64,000 bases of DNA from Pseudomonadota bacterium (GTDB lineage Bacteria; Pseudomonadota; Gammaproteobacteria; Steroidobacterales; Steroidobacteraceae): positions 62,001 to 126,000 of the forward strand of contig JAFEFN010000001.1 in assembly GCA_018240525.1 (NCBI GenBank), written 5' to 3'. The notes under the pieces are model-generated. The model did not search any database and was not told where the DNA came from. It worked only from the letters and a program-made list of their open reading frames with translations. The translations under genes and the position numbers were made by a program. How positions within the stretch are numbered: the first letter of the stretch is position 1; each line of letters starts with the position of its first letter. Positions 17,109 to 26,012 of this stretch are shown here, piece by piece.

Positions 17109-17993
17109 GTGACAGTGGCTGCGGGTATCTGGCGTTACTTATTGCTTTCCGGCGTACTGCTCTCAGGGGCCGCGCAGGCGGACGTGGTGGCGGCGCTGCA
17201 GTCGCTGCGCGCCGGCGGCTGCGGTGGCACGACCGCTGCGGTACCGCCCGTGCAGCGCAGCGCGGTGCTCGATCGGGCCGCCCAGGCATGGTCCGAGGGC
17301 GCCGACCCCGATGCGGCGATGCAGTCGGTGGGCTACGAGCCCAAGACACTGGCCACCTTCCACCTGCCCGCGGGTACCCAGACCGCCGATCGGCTGCTGC
17401 ACCACGTCGATTGCCGCCGCCTCGCCGACCCGGCATTGCGCGAGTTCGGGCTTTTCCAGCGGGACCCGCAGGCCTGGCTGGTGCTGGCGACGCCGCGCGC
17501 TGGCCCGCCGGCCGGTCAGAACAGCATGCTGGTATCGCACCCGTCACGGGCCCCCCACGGGGGAAGCGAGCCGCTGCAGGTGAGCCGGCAGGTCGACCTG
17601 ATCAACGCGGCTCGCGCGCGTGGCGCACGCTGCGGCAGCCATCAGCTCGGGCCGGCCCCGCCGCTGCACCTGTCGATGCAGCTCAGCGACGTGGCCCTGG
17701 GCCATGCGGTCGACATGGCGCGCCACAACTACTTCGAGCATGAAGACCTGCAGGGGCACACGCCGGCCGAGCGCGTGCGTGCCGCGGGTTATCCGGAGAA
17801 GCTCGTGGGCGAGAACATCGCCTATGGGCCCAAGAGCGCGGAGGAAGTCGTGCGCGGCTGGCTCGACAGTCCGGGCCATTGCGAGAACATCATGGACGCC
17901 CGGTTCTCCGAGGTGGGCATCGCCTACACGGCCGGCAGCGGCTCCAAGCGCGGTCTTTACTGGGTGCAGGTCTTCGCAGCCCCGAAGGCCTGA
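17109..17993 (+). CDS. secreted CAP/SCP-domain protein, probably two CAP-like modules
   Basis: A 294-residue exported protein. Signal peptide ends near GAAQADV. The C-terminal half (about residues 160-294) is a clear CAP domain: ALGHAVDMARHNYFEHEDLQGHTPAERVRAAGY, then GENIAYG, then WLDSPGHCENIMDARFSEVGIAY, with the conserved His/Glu residues. The first half (about 20-135) also begins VVAALQSLRAGGC and has a pattern suggesting a diverged CAP-like copy lacking the catalytic-looking residues. CAP proteins in bacteria are mostly of unknown role. Start chosen at GTG 17109 with AGGAG upstream; GTG 17115 is also possible. The 133-bp gap before it holds no gene. Confidence 0.82.
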   Translation: MTVAAGIWRYLLLSGVLLSGAAQADVVAALQSLRAGGCGGTTAAVPPVQRSAVLDRAAQAWSEGADPDAAMQSVGYEPKTLATFHLPAGTQTADRLLHHVDCRRLADPALREFGLFQRDPQAWLVLATPRAGPPAGQNSMLVSHPSRAPHGGSEPLQVSRQVDLINAARARGARCGSHQLGPAPPLHLSMQLSDVALGHAVDMARHNYFEHEDLQGHTPAERVRAAGYPEKLVGENIAYGPKSAEEVVRGWLDSPGHCENIMDARFSEVGIAYTAGSGSKRGLYWVQVFAAPKA

Positions 17994-18001
17994 CCGCACC
18001 T

Positions 18002-19420
18002 TCAGGCCGCCGGCCGGCGGCCATCGACCAGCAGGAGCGCCGTGACGGCCGCGGCCAGGCAGGCCAGCGCGGCCACTAGCGCCGCGCCATGGAAGGCGTG
18101 CACGAGCTGCGCGCCGCGTGTACCGATGATCCCGCCCAGCAGCGCCACGGCGAACGTGCCCCCGATCCGGGAAACGGCGCTGTTGAGCCCCGAGGCCGCC
18201 CCGGCGGTGTCCGCCCCGGCAGCGCTCAGCACGGCGGTCGTCAATGGCGCTGCCACCGCGCTCATGCCGACGGCGACCAGCACCAGCGAAGGAAAGATCA
18301 CGGACCAGTAGGAGCTGCCGGCCCGCTCGAACAGCAGCACCAGGAAACCCGCGCCCACGATCAGCGAACCTATGGAGAGGAGGGGACGTGCGCCGATCCT
18401 GCCGGCCAGGCCGCCGGCGGCCGGGGAGAGCGCGGCGATGACCAGGGGCGCCGGCAGGAGCGCAGCCCCCGCGGCGGTCGCCGAGAACTGACCGCCCTCG
18501 ATGAGGACATAGGGGATCAGCAGCAGCAGGGCACCGAGCGCCCCGTATACCAGGAGGGTGAGCACGGTGAGGCCGACGAAGCTGCGCGAGCTGAACAGGG
18601 CCAGCGGCATGGCCGCGTGCGCGCCGCGAACCCTTTCCACCCGCAGGAAGCCCCCGAGCAGTGCCGCACTGGCGAGCGCGGCCACGCGCGCGCGACTGCT
18701 CCAGCCCTCGGGGCCGGAGGCGATGGTCAGTGCCCAGGTGAGAACGCCCAGTCCGAGGGTGGCGAGGGTGCTTCCCCCGAGGTCCAGCCGCATGTGCCGG
18801 TTCGCGGGCGGGAGTTCCTGCACGAAGCTCACCGCCATGAGGAGCGCGAGGGCGGCCAGCGGCAGGTTGATGATGAACACCATGCGCCAGCCGAACAGGT
18901 CGATCAGCCAGCCGCCGAGCAGCGGTCCTGCGGCACCCACCGCCGCGCCGGCGGCCGCCCAGATCCCGATCGCGCGGCCACGGGCGCTTCCGGTGAACGA
19001 AGTGCCGAGGATGGCGAGGCTGTTGGGCAGGACGAACGCGGCCGCGACCCCCTGCACGCTGCGCGCGCCGATCAGGATGCCCAGATTCCACGCGAGCGCA
19101 CACACGGCCGAGGCCAGTCCGAAGACGGCGATGCCGGCGATGAAGACGGCCTTGCGGCCGAGGCGGTCACCGCTTGCACCGCCGAGCAGCAGCAGCGCGC
19201 CCAGTGGCAGCAGGTAGGCGTTGATCACCCATTGCAGTGCGGCCGGGTCGGCCCGGAGTCCGCCCTGGATGGCCGGCAGGCCAACGTTGACGACCGAACC
19301 GTCGACGAAAGCCAGGCTCGATGCCAGGATGGTGGTCCACAGCACCCAGCGGGTCGCCGCCTGCGGCTGGTCTGGCTGCCGTGAACGCGCCTCATCCATC
19401 CGCGGCATCGTACAGCGCAT
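18002..19420 (-). CDS. MFS drug exporter, DHA2 (EmrB/QacA) family
   Basis: A 472-residue, 14-helix major facilitator. The motif-A segment GGASGDRLGRKAVFIAG (about residues 80-96), a QGVAAAFVLPNSLAIL helix with the C-motif region, and WRMVFIINLPLA are characteristic of the DHA2 H+-antiport multidrug exporters. The N-terminal helix carries the conserved DGSVVNVGLPAI. Start is uncertain among ATG 19420, 19408 and 19399; none has a strong ribosome binding site. It converges on the CAP gene with 8 bp between stops. No adjacent membrane-fusion protein (EmrA) is present, so it may export to the periplasm alone. Confidence 0.9.
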   Translation of the reverse strand: MRCTMPRMDEARSRQPDQPQAATRWVLWTTILASSLAFVDGSVVNVGLPAIQGGLRADPAALQWVINAYLLPLGALLLLGGASGDRLGRKAVFIAGIAVFGLASAVCALAWNLGILIGARSVQGVAAAFVLPNSLAILGTSFTGSARGRAIGIWAAAGAAVGAAGPLLGGWLIDLFGWRMVFIINLPLAALALLMAVSFVQELPPANRHMRLDLGGSTLATLGLGVLTWALTIASGPEGWSSRARVAALASAALLGGFLRVERVRGAHAAMPLALFSSRSFVGLTVLTLLVYGALGALLLLIPYVLIEGGQFSATAAGAALLPAPLVIAALSPAAGGLAGRIGARPLLSIGSLIVGAGFLVLLFERAGSSYWSVIFPSLVLVAVGMSAVAAPLTTAVLSAAGADTAGAASGLNSAVSRIGGTFAVALLGGIIGTRGAQLVHAFHGAALVAALACLAAAVTALLLVDGRRPAA

Positions 19421-19722
19421 CGCGCAAGCCCCGCGGCGGCAACGCGGCCGCGGCGCCGGCCCGGAAGGGGGCTGGCCCGCAAGCCCTTGAAGCTGCTAGG
19501 GTCCGGGGTGTGATGCGCTTTGCAGCGCCCGCAGAAAGGCGCTCCGGCGCGCCGGGGCCGGCAAGGGTTGCTGGGCCCGCGAGAACTGCGTCACGGCCCA
19601 CAATTCCTTTCTAGTTCACCTTGCGCCTCGAGTACGAGATTTAACCTTTCCCAGCTGAGCCCGGCCCCCGTGGGAGCGGGGTCGATCGGGTCGATTTGCA
19701 GACAGATGTGGACACGAACGCA
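19421..19722. other. 302-bp intergenic region between divergent genes
   Basis: Between the DHA2 exporter and the GGDEF/EAL gene. I see no open frame with coding bias, no tRNA and no clear repeat. An AT-richer patch at about 19600-19650 (containing TTTAACC) is the likeliest place for the promoter of the GGDEF/EAL gene, but no -35/-10 pair with correct spacing stands out. Confidence 0.5.
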
Positions 19723-22524
19723 ATGAGCGCGCCCGCGCAGCGCTCCGGCAGCATCCCGGTGTGGGTCAATCGAGCATTCGGCGGCCTGGTCGTCTATGCC
19801 CTGCTGGCCTCGCTGTGGATGCTCGTGGGCGTGGGCGGGCCGGTGGTCACCCATTACATCGCGCTGCTCTCGGACATTCCCGCGGGCATCGTGAGCGTCC
19901 TCATCGTCGCGGCGACGGCCGGCCACGCGGCGCGCGGCCCACTGCGCGCGGCCTGGGGCCTGCTGGCGACCGCGCTGGCGCTGTACGTCGTCGGCGTCTC
20001 GATCGGCGTGGTCTCCTGGCTGAACGGCCACGACCCGTTCCCGGGACCGGCGGACGTGTTCTACTCGGCCTTCTACGTGTTCGCCGTGCTGTCGGCGCTG
20101 TTCTTCATCCGTGCCGCGGCCGTCAAGGTGCCGTGGGTGCAGCTTTCGCTGGATGCCACGATCTTCGTGGTCGGCTTCGGCGCGTTCTTCTGGTTCCTGG
20201 TGATCCGCGTGGCCGCCTCCGCCACCGAGATGGAGTTCATCAAGCAGGCGATCAGTCTCGCCTACGCCGGCCTCGACTGCGTGCTGGTGCTCATGCTCGG
20301 CGTGCTGCTGCTGGCGCGCGCCGGGACCGAGGTCAGCGCCGCCGGCAGGCGCGTGCCGGTGCTGCTGCTCGGCGGCATCGCGGCCATGTTCTTCAGCGAC
20401 GTGCTGTGGTCGCTCGCCAAGGTGAAGGGCTACTACCTGCCGGGCCAGTTCCAGGACGTCCTCTATCTGTGCTGGTACGTGCCGATGGCGGCCGCGGGCC
20501 GCGAGCACATGCGCTCGGCCGCCGGTGCCGCCCGCAGTCTCTCGACGACCTCCGATGCGCTGGCGCGCTCGCTGCCGTACGCGGCGATGCTCGCCGCCTT
20601 CCTGGTGCTGGTGTACTTCAGCCGCGGGGCGATCGGCGGGCCGGCCACCGTCATGACCGTCGTGGTGTTCGCCCTCACCCTGCTGTTCATGGTGCGCCAG
20701 GGAATCACGCTGCGCGGTGATGCGCTGGCGCGCGAGCGCAAGGCGACGCGCATCGTGGAGGATCGCTACGCCTCGCTGATCGCCAACGCCTCGGACGTGA
20801 TCCTGATCGTCGACATCGACGGCACCCTGCGTTTTGCCTCGCCCTCGGCCGAGCGCACCCTGGGCGCCCGGCCCGAGGACCTCGCCGGCAAGGTGCTCCC
20901 GGAGCTGTGGGGCGGGGAGGCCGGGGACAAGCTGCGCTCGTTCCTGAACGAGGTCGCGGCCAGTGAGCTGGGGCCCGTGGGGCCGGTGGAACTGCAGATC
21001 GAGCGCGGCACGCGCCGCTACGTCATCGAAGGCGTGGGAAGCAACCTCACGCGCGACCCGGCCGTTGGCGGCCTGGCGCTCAATTTCCGCGACATCAGCG
21101 AACGCAAGGCGCTCGAGGAGCAGTTGCGCCAGCTGGCCTTCCACGACCCGCTGACGCTGCTGGCCAACCGCAACCTCTTCCGCGACCGCGTGCAGCACGC
21201 GCTCACCATCGCGCACCGTGCCCAGAGCTTCGTTGCGGTCATGTTCATCGATCTCGACAACTTCAAGAACATCAACGACTCGCTCGGCCACGATGCCGGC
21301 GACCGCCTCCTGCAGGAAGCCGCGCAGCGCATCGTCAAGGCCACGCGCGCCTCCGACACGGTCGCCCGGCTGGGCGGGGACGAGTTCGGCGTGCTCCTCG
21401 AGGGCATCGCCACGATCGGCGAGGTCGAGCGCGTGGCGGCCGCCCTCATCCAGGCGCTGGATGCCCCCTTCACGCTGGATGCGATGGAGGTGCGCGTCGG
21501 GGCGAGCATCGGCGTGGCCTCCTCGGGCACGGAATCCGTCGCCGAGACCCTGCTGAGCAACGCCGACATCGCCATGTACCACGCCAAGGCGGCCGGCAAG
21601 GGACGCTTCATCACCTTCCAGCCACAGATGCAGGACATGCTGCACGAGCGGCTGCGCCTCGAGGCCGACATCGGCCGCGCACTGGCGCGCGAGGAATTCT
21701 TCATCGAGTACCAGCCGATCGTCGATCTTGGCACCCGCAGCCTGCTGGGCGTGGAGGCGCTGGTGCGCTGGCAGCACCCGGACGCCGGGGTGCTCATGCC
21801 GGGGCGCTTCATCCAGGTGGTGGAGGAGTGCGGGCAGATCGACAAGCTCGGCCGGTGGGTGCTGCGCCGTGCCTGCCAGGACCTGTGCAACTGGCGCACC
21901 ATGATCCCGGGCGGCAACGGCCTGCGCCTGGCGGTAAACATCTCCGGCCGGCATCTGCAGCACGGGGACCTGGCCGGGGACGTCTCCCAGGCGCTGCAGG
22001 AGTCGGGCCTCGAGGCGGGCAACCTCGTGATCGAGCTCACCGAGAGCACGATCATGTACAACACCGATGCCAACCTCGAGCGCTTCCACAAGCTCAAAGC
22101 GCTGGGCGTGCGCCTGGCCATCGATGACTTTGGCACCGGCTACTCCTCGCTCTCCTACCTGCACCGCTTCCCGATCGACATCCTCAAGATCGACCGCTCC
22201 TTCGTCAGCCGCCTGACCAATTCCGACAATGGCCCGGAGCTGGCGAGTGCGGTCATCACCCTGGGCGAGACCCTCGGACTGGACACCGTGGCGGAGGGCA
22301 TCGAGCTTGAGCCGCAGGTCGAGGCGCTGCTGGAACTGGGCTGCGTCGCCGGCCAGGGGTTCCTGTTCGCCAAGCCCGGCTCCCTGGAGCAGATCTCCAA
22401 GAGCGCCTTCGTGGTGCGCCGCGGGGCGCTCTGGACCGTGCAGGCAGGCCGCGAACAGCTCTCGGCCACCGGGCGGTTCCGCGCGCTCAAGGCCATGCGC
22501 CGGCGGGCCGCCGGGGCCGCCTGA
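19723..22524 (+). CDS. membrane PAS-GGDEF-EAL c-di-GMP enzyme
   Basis: A 933-residue inner-membrane signalling protein. About nine hydrophobic segments (residues 20-340) form a membrane sensor; a PAS domain (about 350-470) follows; then a GGDEF domain with intact GGDEF at 551-555 and an RxxD inhibitory site exactly five residues before it; then an EAL domain whose Glu678 is in EALVRW. The EAL motifs NISGRHLQ, ELTES, DDFGTGYSS and LKIDRSFV and VAEGIE are all kept, so both diguanylate cyclase and phosphodiesterase activities are possible. Start chosen at ATG 19723; an in-frame TTG lies 27 bp upstream. No linked effector gene is present. Confidence 0.92.
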   Translation: MSAPAQRSGSIPVWVNRAFGGLVVYALLASLWMLVGVGGPVVTHYIALLSDIPAGIVSVLIVAATAGHAARGPLRAAWGLLATALALYVVGVSIGVVSWLNGHDPFPGPADVFYSAFYVFAVLSALFFIRAAAVKVPWVQLSLDATIFVVGFGAFFWFLVIRVAASATEMEFIKQAISLAYAGLDCVLVLMLGVLLLARAGTEVSAAGRRVPVLLLGGIAAMFFSDVLWSLAKVKGYYLPGQFQDVLYLCWYVPMAAAGREHMRSAAGAARSLSTTSDALARSLPYAAMLAAFLVLVYFSRGAIGGPATVMTVVVFALTLLFMVRQGITLRGDALARERKATRIVEDRYASLIANASDVILIVDIDGTLRFASPSAERTLGARPEDLAGKVLPELWGGEAGDKLRSFLNEVAASELGPVGPVELQIERGTRRYVIEGVGSNLTRDPAVGGLALNFRDISERKALEEQLRQLAFHDPLTLLANRNLFRDRVQHALTIAHRAQSFVAVMFIDLDNFKNINDSLGHDAGDRLLQEAAQRIVKATRASDTVARLGGDEFGVLLEGIATIGEVERVAAALIQALDAPFTLDAMEVRVGASIGVASSGTESVAETLLSNADIAMYHAKAAGKGRFITFQPQMQDMLHERLRLEADIGRALAREEFFIEYQPIVDLGTRSLLGVEALVRWQHPDAGVLMPGRFIQVVEECGQIDKLGRWVLRRACQDLCNWRTMIPGGNGLRLAVNISGRHLQHGDLAGDVSQALQESGLEAGNLVIELTESTIMYNTDANLERFHKLKALGVRLAIDDFGTGYSSLSYLHRFPIDILKIDRSFVSRLTNSDNGPELASAVITLGETLGLDTVAEGIELEPQVEALLELGCVAGQGFLFAKPGSLEQISKSAFVVRRGALWTVQAGREQLSATGRFRALKAMRRRAAGAA

Positions 22525-22603
22525 GCGCCTCTCGCAGCTTTAGCACTCGCACACTTTCCCCGCCTAAACCACTATGCTCCCGGGTGCCAAACCGGGAGTT
22601 GCG

Positions 22604-23077
22604 ATGGCTGCGTTCCAGCGTGAGATGCTTGTCCGCTTCGGGCACTGCGATGCGGCGGGGTGGGTGTTTTACCCGCGCTATTTCGAGATGGTCAGTGATT
22701 TCGTGGAGGACTGGTTCGAGGACGGGCTGCTGGCGAGCGCCCCGGGCCTGTTCCACCACAAGAAGATCCTGACCCCCTCGGTGCACTTCACCGTGGACTA
22801 CCTCAAGCCGACACGCTACGGGGACCGGCTCACCTTCAACCTGTGGACCGTGCAGATCGGGCGCACCTCCTGTGAGCTGCGCATCGAGGCCTCGCACCAG
22901 GGGGAGATGCGCATGCGCCTGAAGCAGGTGCTCGTGTTCATCTCCGCCGACACCGGGCGGGCACTGCCGATCCCACCGGAGCTGCAAAGCCGCATGCAGC
23001 GCTTCAATGCCGGCGCGCCGCTGCCCACGACGGGCACCGCGAAGCCTCGCCGCAGGCGCGGCGGCGCCGCTCCATGA
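22604..23077 (+). CDS. hotdog-fold acyl-CoA thioesterase (4HBT/YbgC-like)
   Basis: A 157-residue hotdog-fold thioesterase. The signature VRFGHCDAAGWVFYPRYFEMV (approximate residues 10-29) carries the Asp expected for the 4-hydroxybenzoyl-CoA thioesterase class, which hydrolyses CoA thioesters in the cytoplasm. A basic Arg-rich tail follows the domain. Start chosen at ATG 22604 with GGGAG upstream. A -10-like TATGCT at 22574-22579 precedes it. The stop overlaps the start of the next gene by 4 bp, so thioesterase and the MBL hydrolase are translationally coupled, which is unexpected because the second is periplasmic. Confidence 0.87.
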   Translation: MAAFQREMLVRFGHCDAAGWVFYPRYFEMVSDFVEDWFEDGLLASAPGLFHHKKILTPSVHFTVDYLKPTRYGDRLTFNLWTVQIGRTSCELRIEASHQGEMRMRLKQVLVFISADTGRALPIPPELQSRMQRFNAGAPLPTTGTAKPRRRRGGAAP

Positions 23078-24012
23078 GGGTCCGGAGCTGGCTGTGGGGC
23101 TTGGCGCTGTGCGCGGCGGGCACCGCCGCGCCTGCGGCCCCGGAGCTGAAGATGGACTTGCCGGACTGGGCCGCCACGCCGGTGGCCGACCGCGACCTCG
23201 GCCACGGCGTGCATATGCTCGAGAGCTTCGGGGGCAACATCGGCGTGCTGGCCGGCGACTACGGGGTGCTGCTCGTCGATGCCGAATGGCCGCAGCTGAA
23301 CGACAAGGTGCGCGCGGCCGTCGCCCGCATCTCCGACCGCCCGGTGCGCTACGTCGTGAACACCCACTGGCACTGGGACCACGTCGGCGGAGATGCCGAG
23401 TTCGCGCGCGGCGGCGCACTGGTCATTGCCAGCAAGGAGACGTACCGCTACATCGTCGCGGAGCAGGCCCGGTCGGACGCTGCGGCCGACCAGTACCCGC
23501 CGGGGGCGGCCGTCGCGCCGGCCCTCACGGTCGATTCCGGGACGCAGGAATTCCACCTGGCCGGACAGACCGTGCAGCTGATCCACGCCCCCCCGGCGCA
23601 CACCGACGGGGACCTGATCGTGCGGTTCGTCGAGGCGGACGTGCTGCAGACGGGCGATACTTACTTCAACGGGTTCTATCCCGACATCGATTTCGAGCAC
23701 GGCGGCAGCATCGACGGCATGATTGCCTTCTACGACACGCTGTACGCCCTGTGCGGGCCGCGCACGCGGGTGATCCCGGGCCACGGGCCGGTGGCGAGCC
23801 GCGATGACATCCGCACCTACCAGGCGATGCTGCGCGAGGTGCGCCGGCGCGTGGCGGCGGGGATCTCGGCCGGGATGTCCGAGCAGGCGCTGATCGCATC
23901 GCACCCCCTGGATGACCTGGACCGCACCTGGGGCGGCAATCTGGTGAAGCAGCCCTACCTGCTCGCGATCGTGTACGAGGATCTGAAGTCCAAGGGGCTC
24001 GGCGGGCGCTGA
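23074..24012 (+). CDS. periplasmic metallo-beta-lactamase-fold hydrolase (second copy)
   Basis: A 312-residue exported MBL-fold protein with a signal peptide ending near AAPAAP. The zinc ligands are present: HWHWDH, the PPAHTDGD histidine, the TGD aspartate and the VIPGHGP histidine. Architecture and spacing match the other MBL protein at 5202-6143, but sequence similarity outside the motifs is modest, so they are probably distant paralogues with different substrates. Its ATG overlaps the thioesterase stop. A TetR regulator gene follows after 54 bp. Confidence 0.87.
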   Translation: MRVRSWLWGLALCAAGTAAPAAPELKMDLPDWAATPVADRDLGHGVHMLESFGGNIGVLAGDYGVLLVDAEWPQLNDKVRAAVARISDRPVRYVVNTHWHWDHVGGDAEFARGGALVIASKETYRYIVAEQARSDAAADQYPPGAAVAPALTVDSGTQEFHLAGQTVQLIHAPPAHTDGDLIVRFVEADVLQTGDTYFNGFYPDIDFEHGGSIDGMIAFYDTLYALCGPRTRVIPGHGPVASRDDIRTYQAMLREVRRRVAAGISAGMSEQALIASHPLDDLDRTWGGNLVKQPYLLAIVYEDLKSKGLGGR

Positions 24013-24066
24013 GCCGCCGTCGCAGCGGCTTCGGGGCGTTGGGGTTTCAGGCGGGGAGGATCGAGC

Positions 24067-24753
24067 ATGGCAACCCGGATCACGCAGTCGCGCATCCTGG
24101 CGGCGGCTCTGGAGCTCTTCAACGAGCACGGCACGGGGGCCGTCTCGGCCAACCGGATCGCGGAGCGCTGCGGAATCAGCAAGGGCAACCTCCAGTACCA
24201 TTTCCGTAACAAGCAGGAAATCATCACCGCGGTGTTCCAGCAGGCGATCGCGGAGATGGATTCAGGCTGGTATCGGGATCACCTGGCACCGACCCTCGAG
24301 CACATGGCGGCGATGTACGTGCGCCAGCTGCAGCTGATCCTCAAGTATCGATTCTTCTACCGCGAGATGGCGGATCTGCTGCGGCAGGACCCGCGCCTGC
24401 GCAAGCGCTTCGCCGACAACCGGGAGCGACGCATGCGCGAGCTCGAGAAATTCATGCTGGCGCTCCAGGGGCGCGGCCTGATGCGCTTCCCGAGCGACCC
24501 GCGCCGGCTGCGTGCCATCATCGACGTCACCTGGATCGTGAACGAGAACTGGCTCAACTACATGGACTACCACGACCGGACCGTATCGGTCGCCGCCATG
24601 CTCGAAGGCTACGGCGAGATCCTGGAGGTGCTGCGGCCGTACCTGTGCGCCGACCCGCAGCAGATCACCCAGGAGTCCTATCTCACCATCGAGCGCTTGG
24701 CGGCGCAGGCGAGTCAGGACGCGGAGGATTCCACGGAATTGCTCGCGATCTAG
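24067..24753 (+). CDS. TetR-family transcriptional regulator
   Basis: A 228-residue repressor-type regulator. The DNA-binding helix-turn-helix ANRIAERCGISKGNLQYHF is at about residues 28-50, and an all-helical ligand domain follows. The YHFRNKQEII ending of the HTH is the TetR signature. An unusual feature is the high content of aromatic residues in the ligand domain (RFFYREMADLL, NENWLNYMDYHDR), suggesting a hydrophobic ligand. A GGAGG ribosome binding site overlaps the region before the ATG. It precedes the CDGSH-cupin and TonB genes, so it may regulate that locus; no operator was identified. Confidence 0.92.
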   Translation: MATRITQSRILAAALELFNEHGTGAVSANRIAERCGISKGNLQYHFRNKQEIITAVFQQAIAEMDSGWYRDHLAPTLEHMAAMYVRQLQLILKYRFFYREMADLLRQDPRLRKRFADNRERRMRELEKFMLALQGRGLMRFPSDPRRLRAIIDVTWIVNENWLNYMDYHDRTVSVAAMLEGYGEILEVLRPYLCADPQQITQESYLTIERLAAQASQDAEDSTELLAI

Positions 24754-24858
24754 TCGCTGCACCCTCCCGGTGGCATGGATGCAACGCTCCGGAAGATTAG
24801 GCCGGCCAGCCTAAACCGAGTCTGTACAAGGTCCGGCTCCTTCGGGAGAGTACGGCCG

Positions 24859-25920
24859 ATGAGCGGCCCCGTTGTTGCGCGTCCGAAACCATGCCTGGTC
24901 AGCGTCCAGGCGGGTCGGACCTACTTCTGGTGCGCCTGCGGGCGCTCTGCCCAACAGCCTTTCTGCGATGGCTCCCACCGCGGGACCGGGTTCTCGCCGA
25001 TCAAGTTCGTGGCGGGCCCGCAGGACGAGGAACTGCTCTTCTGTGGCTGCAAACAGACACGCACCGCGCCCTTCTGCGACGGTGCCCACACGAACCTGCC
25101 CGGCGGGTCGCCGCTCGATGACCCGGACAGCCCGGCCAACCGCCGCATACCAGTGGTGGAGGGGGGCGCCGATGCCCGTGTCCTGCTGAACGGCGGGTGC
25201 TACGTGTTCTCCCCGCAAGGCGCCGCGCTGAGCACGCGCGGTTCTGTGCGCTACTGCTACATGGTGAACCGCGAATTCGGCGCCCGACACCAGACCCAGG
25301 TGTTCCTGCAGGTCAGCGGCGATCCGTCCCCCGTGATGAGCTTCGGTGACCGGGACGTCATCCTGTTCGTCGGCGCCGGCAGCGGTGAGCTCAATATCTC
25401 CGGACGCAGCTTCCGGCTGTCTGCCACCGACGGGGTGTATGTGCGACCCGGCGAGGCGCTGCAGCTCACGGCCGCGCCGGGGCCGCCCCTGACGGTGTTC
25501 ATGCTCGCCTCGCCTTCGGGCAAGCTCGAGTGGCTCGAGCGGATGCCCGCCAACTTCGACTCGAGCTGCGAGCAGCGCGTCGTATCGGTCGATGCGGAGC
25601 AGCGCACCGCGATGGGCCCGCGCTACTACCAGGTGCTCGTGGACAAGCGCATCGGCTCGCAGGTGATCACTCAGTTCATCGGCCACATACCGCGCTCCAA
25701 GGCTGCCCCGCACCGACACCTGTACGAGGAGGCGATCATCGTCCTCAACGGGGAAGGGTACATGTGGACCGAGGACCGCAAAGCGCGGGTGCGCGCCGGG
25801 GACGTGATCTTCCTGCCGCGCAAGCAGCTGCACTCGCTCGAGGCGACCTCCACCGAGGGAATCGACGTCGTCGGGGTCATCTGCCCCGGGGACAACCCGA
25901 GTATCAATTACTACGACTGA
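24859..25920 (+). CDS. tandem CDGSH [2Fe-2S] domains fused to cupin domains
   Basis: A 353-residue protein without signal peptide. Two CDGSH motifs match C-x-C-x2-S/T-x3-P-x-C-D-G-S/A-H exactly: Cys25, Cys27, Cys36 and His40, then Cys62, Cys64, Cys73 and His77. Each should hold a [2Fe-2S] cluster by three Cys and one His, as in mitoNEET-type proteins. A linker (about 80-95) leads to a first cupin-like barrel (about 95-225) without evident metal ligands, then a second with HRH at 285-287, Glu290/291 and His325, a plausible metal site. Start chosen at ATG 24859 behind GGGAGAG. The pairing of redox clusters with a cupin dioxygenase-like domain suggests an electron-fed oxygenase or sensor; this is inference. 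Confidence 0.85.
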   Translation: MSGPVVARPKPCLVSVQAGRTYFWCACGRSAQQPFCDGSHRGTGFSPIKFVAGPQDEELLFCGCKQTRTAPFCDGAHTNLPGGSPLDDPDSPANRRIPVVEGGADARVLLNGGCYVFSPQGAALSTRGSVRYCYMVNREFGARHQTQVFLQVSGDPSPVMSFGDRDVILFVGAGSGELNISGRSFRLSATDGVYVRPGEALQLTAAPGPPLTVFMLASPSGKLEWLERMPANFDSSCEQRVVSVDAEQRTAMGPRYYQVLVDKRIGSQVITQFIGHIPRSKAAPHRHLYEEAIIVLNGEGYMWTEDRKARVRAGDVIFLPRKQLHSLEATSTEGIDVVGVICPGDNPSINYYD

Positions 25921-25921
25921 T

Positions 25922-25945
25922 GGGGCCTGGGCGCGCCCAGGCCCC
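25922..25945 (+). terminator. perfect 24-bp palindrome after the CDGSH-cupin gene
   Basis: GGGGCCTGGGCG and its exact reverse complement abut, one base after the stop codon. The RNA would fold into a very stable hairpin with a tight loop. No T-tract follows, so it may be a Rho-assisted terminator, an RNA-stability element, or a dyad-symmetric binding site in front of the TonB receptor gene. Confidence 0.5.
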
Positions 25946-26012
25946 CCAAACAAGCCGAATCTCACGTCGCTCATCGCTAGCTCAACAACGGATTCACGGG
26001 GGTCTCCAAGTC

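Noticed and set aside
19591..22164. 857-codon minus-strand frame under the GGDEF/EAL gene
   Set aside because: It mirrors the coding bias of the real gene; its product is His/Asp/Arg-rich without any domain, while the plus strand shows complete PAS, GGDEF and EAL motifs.
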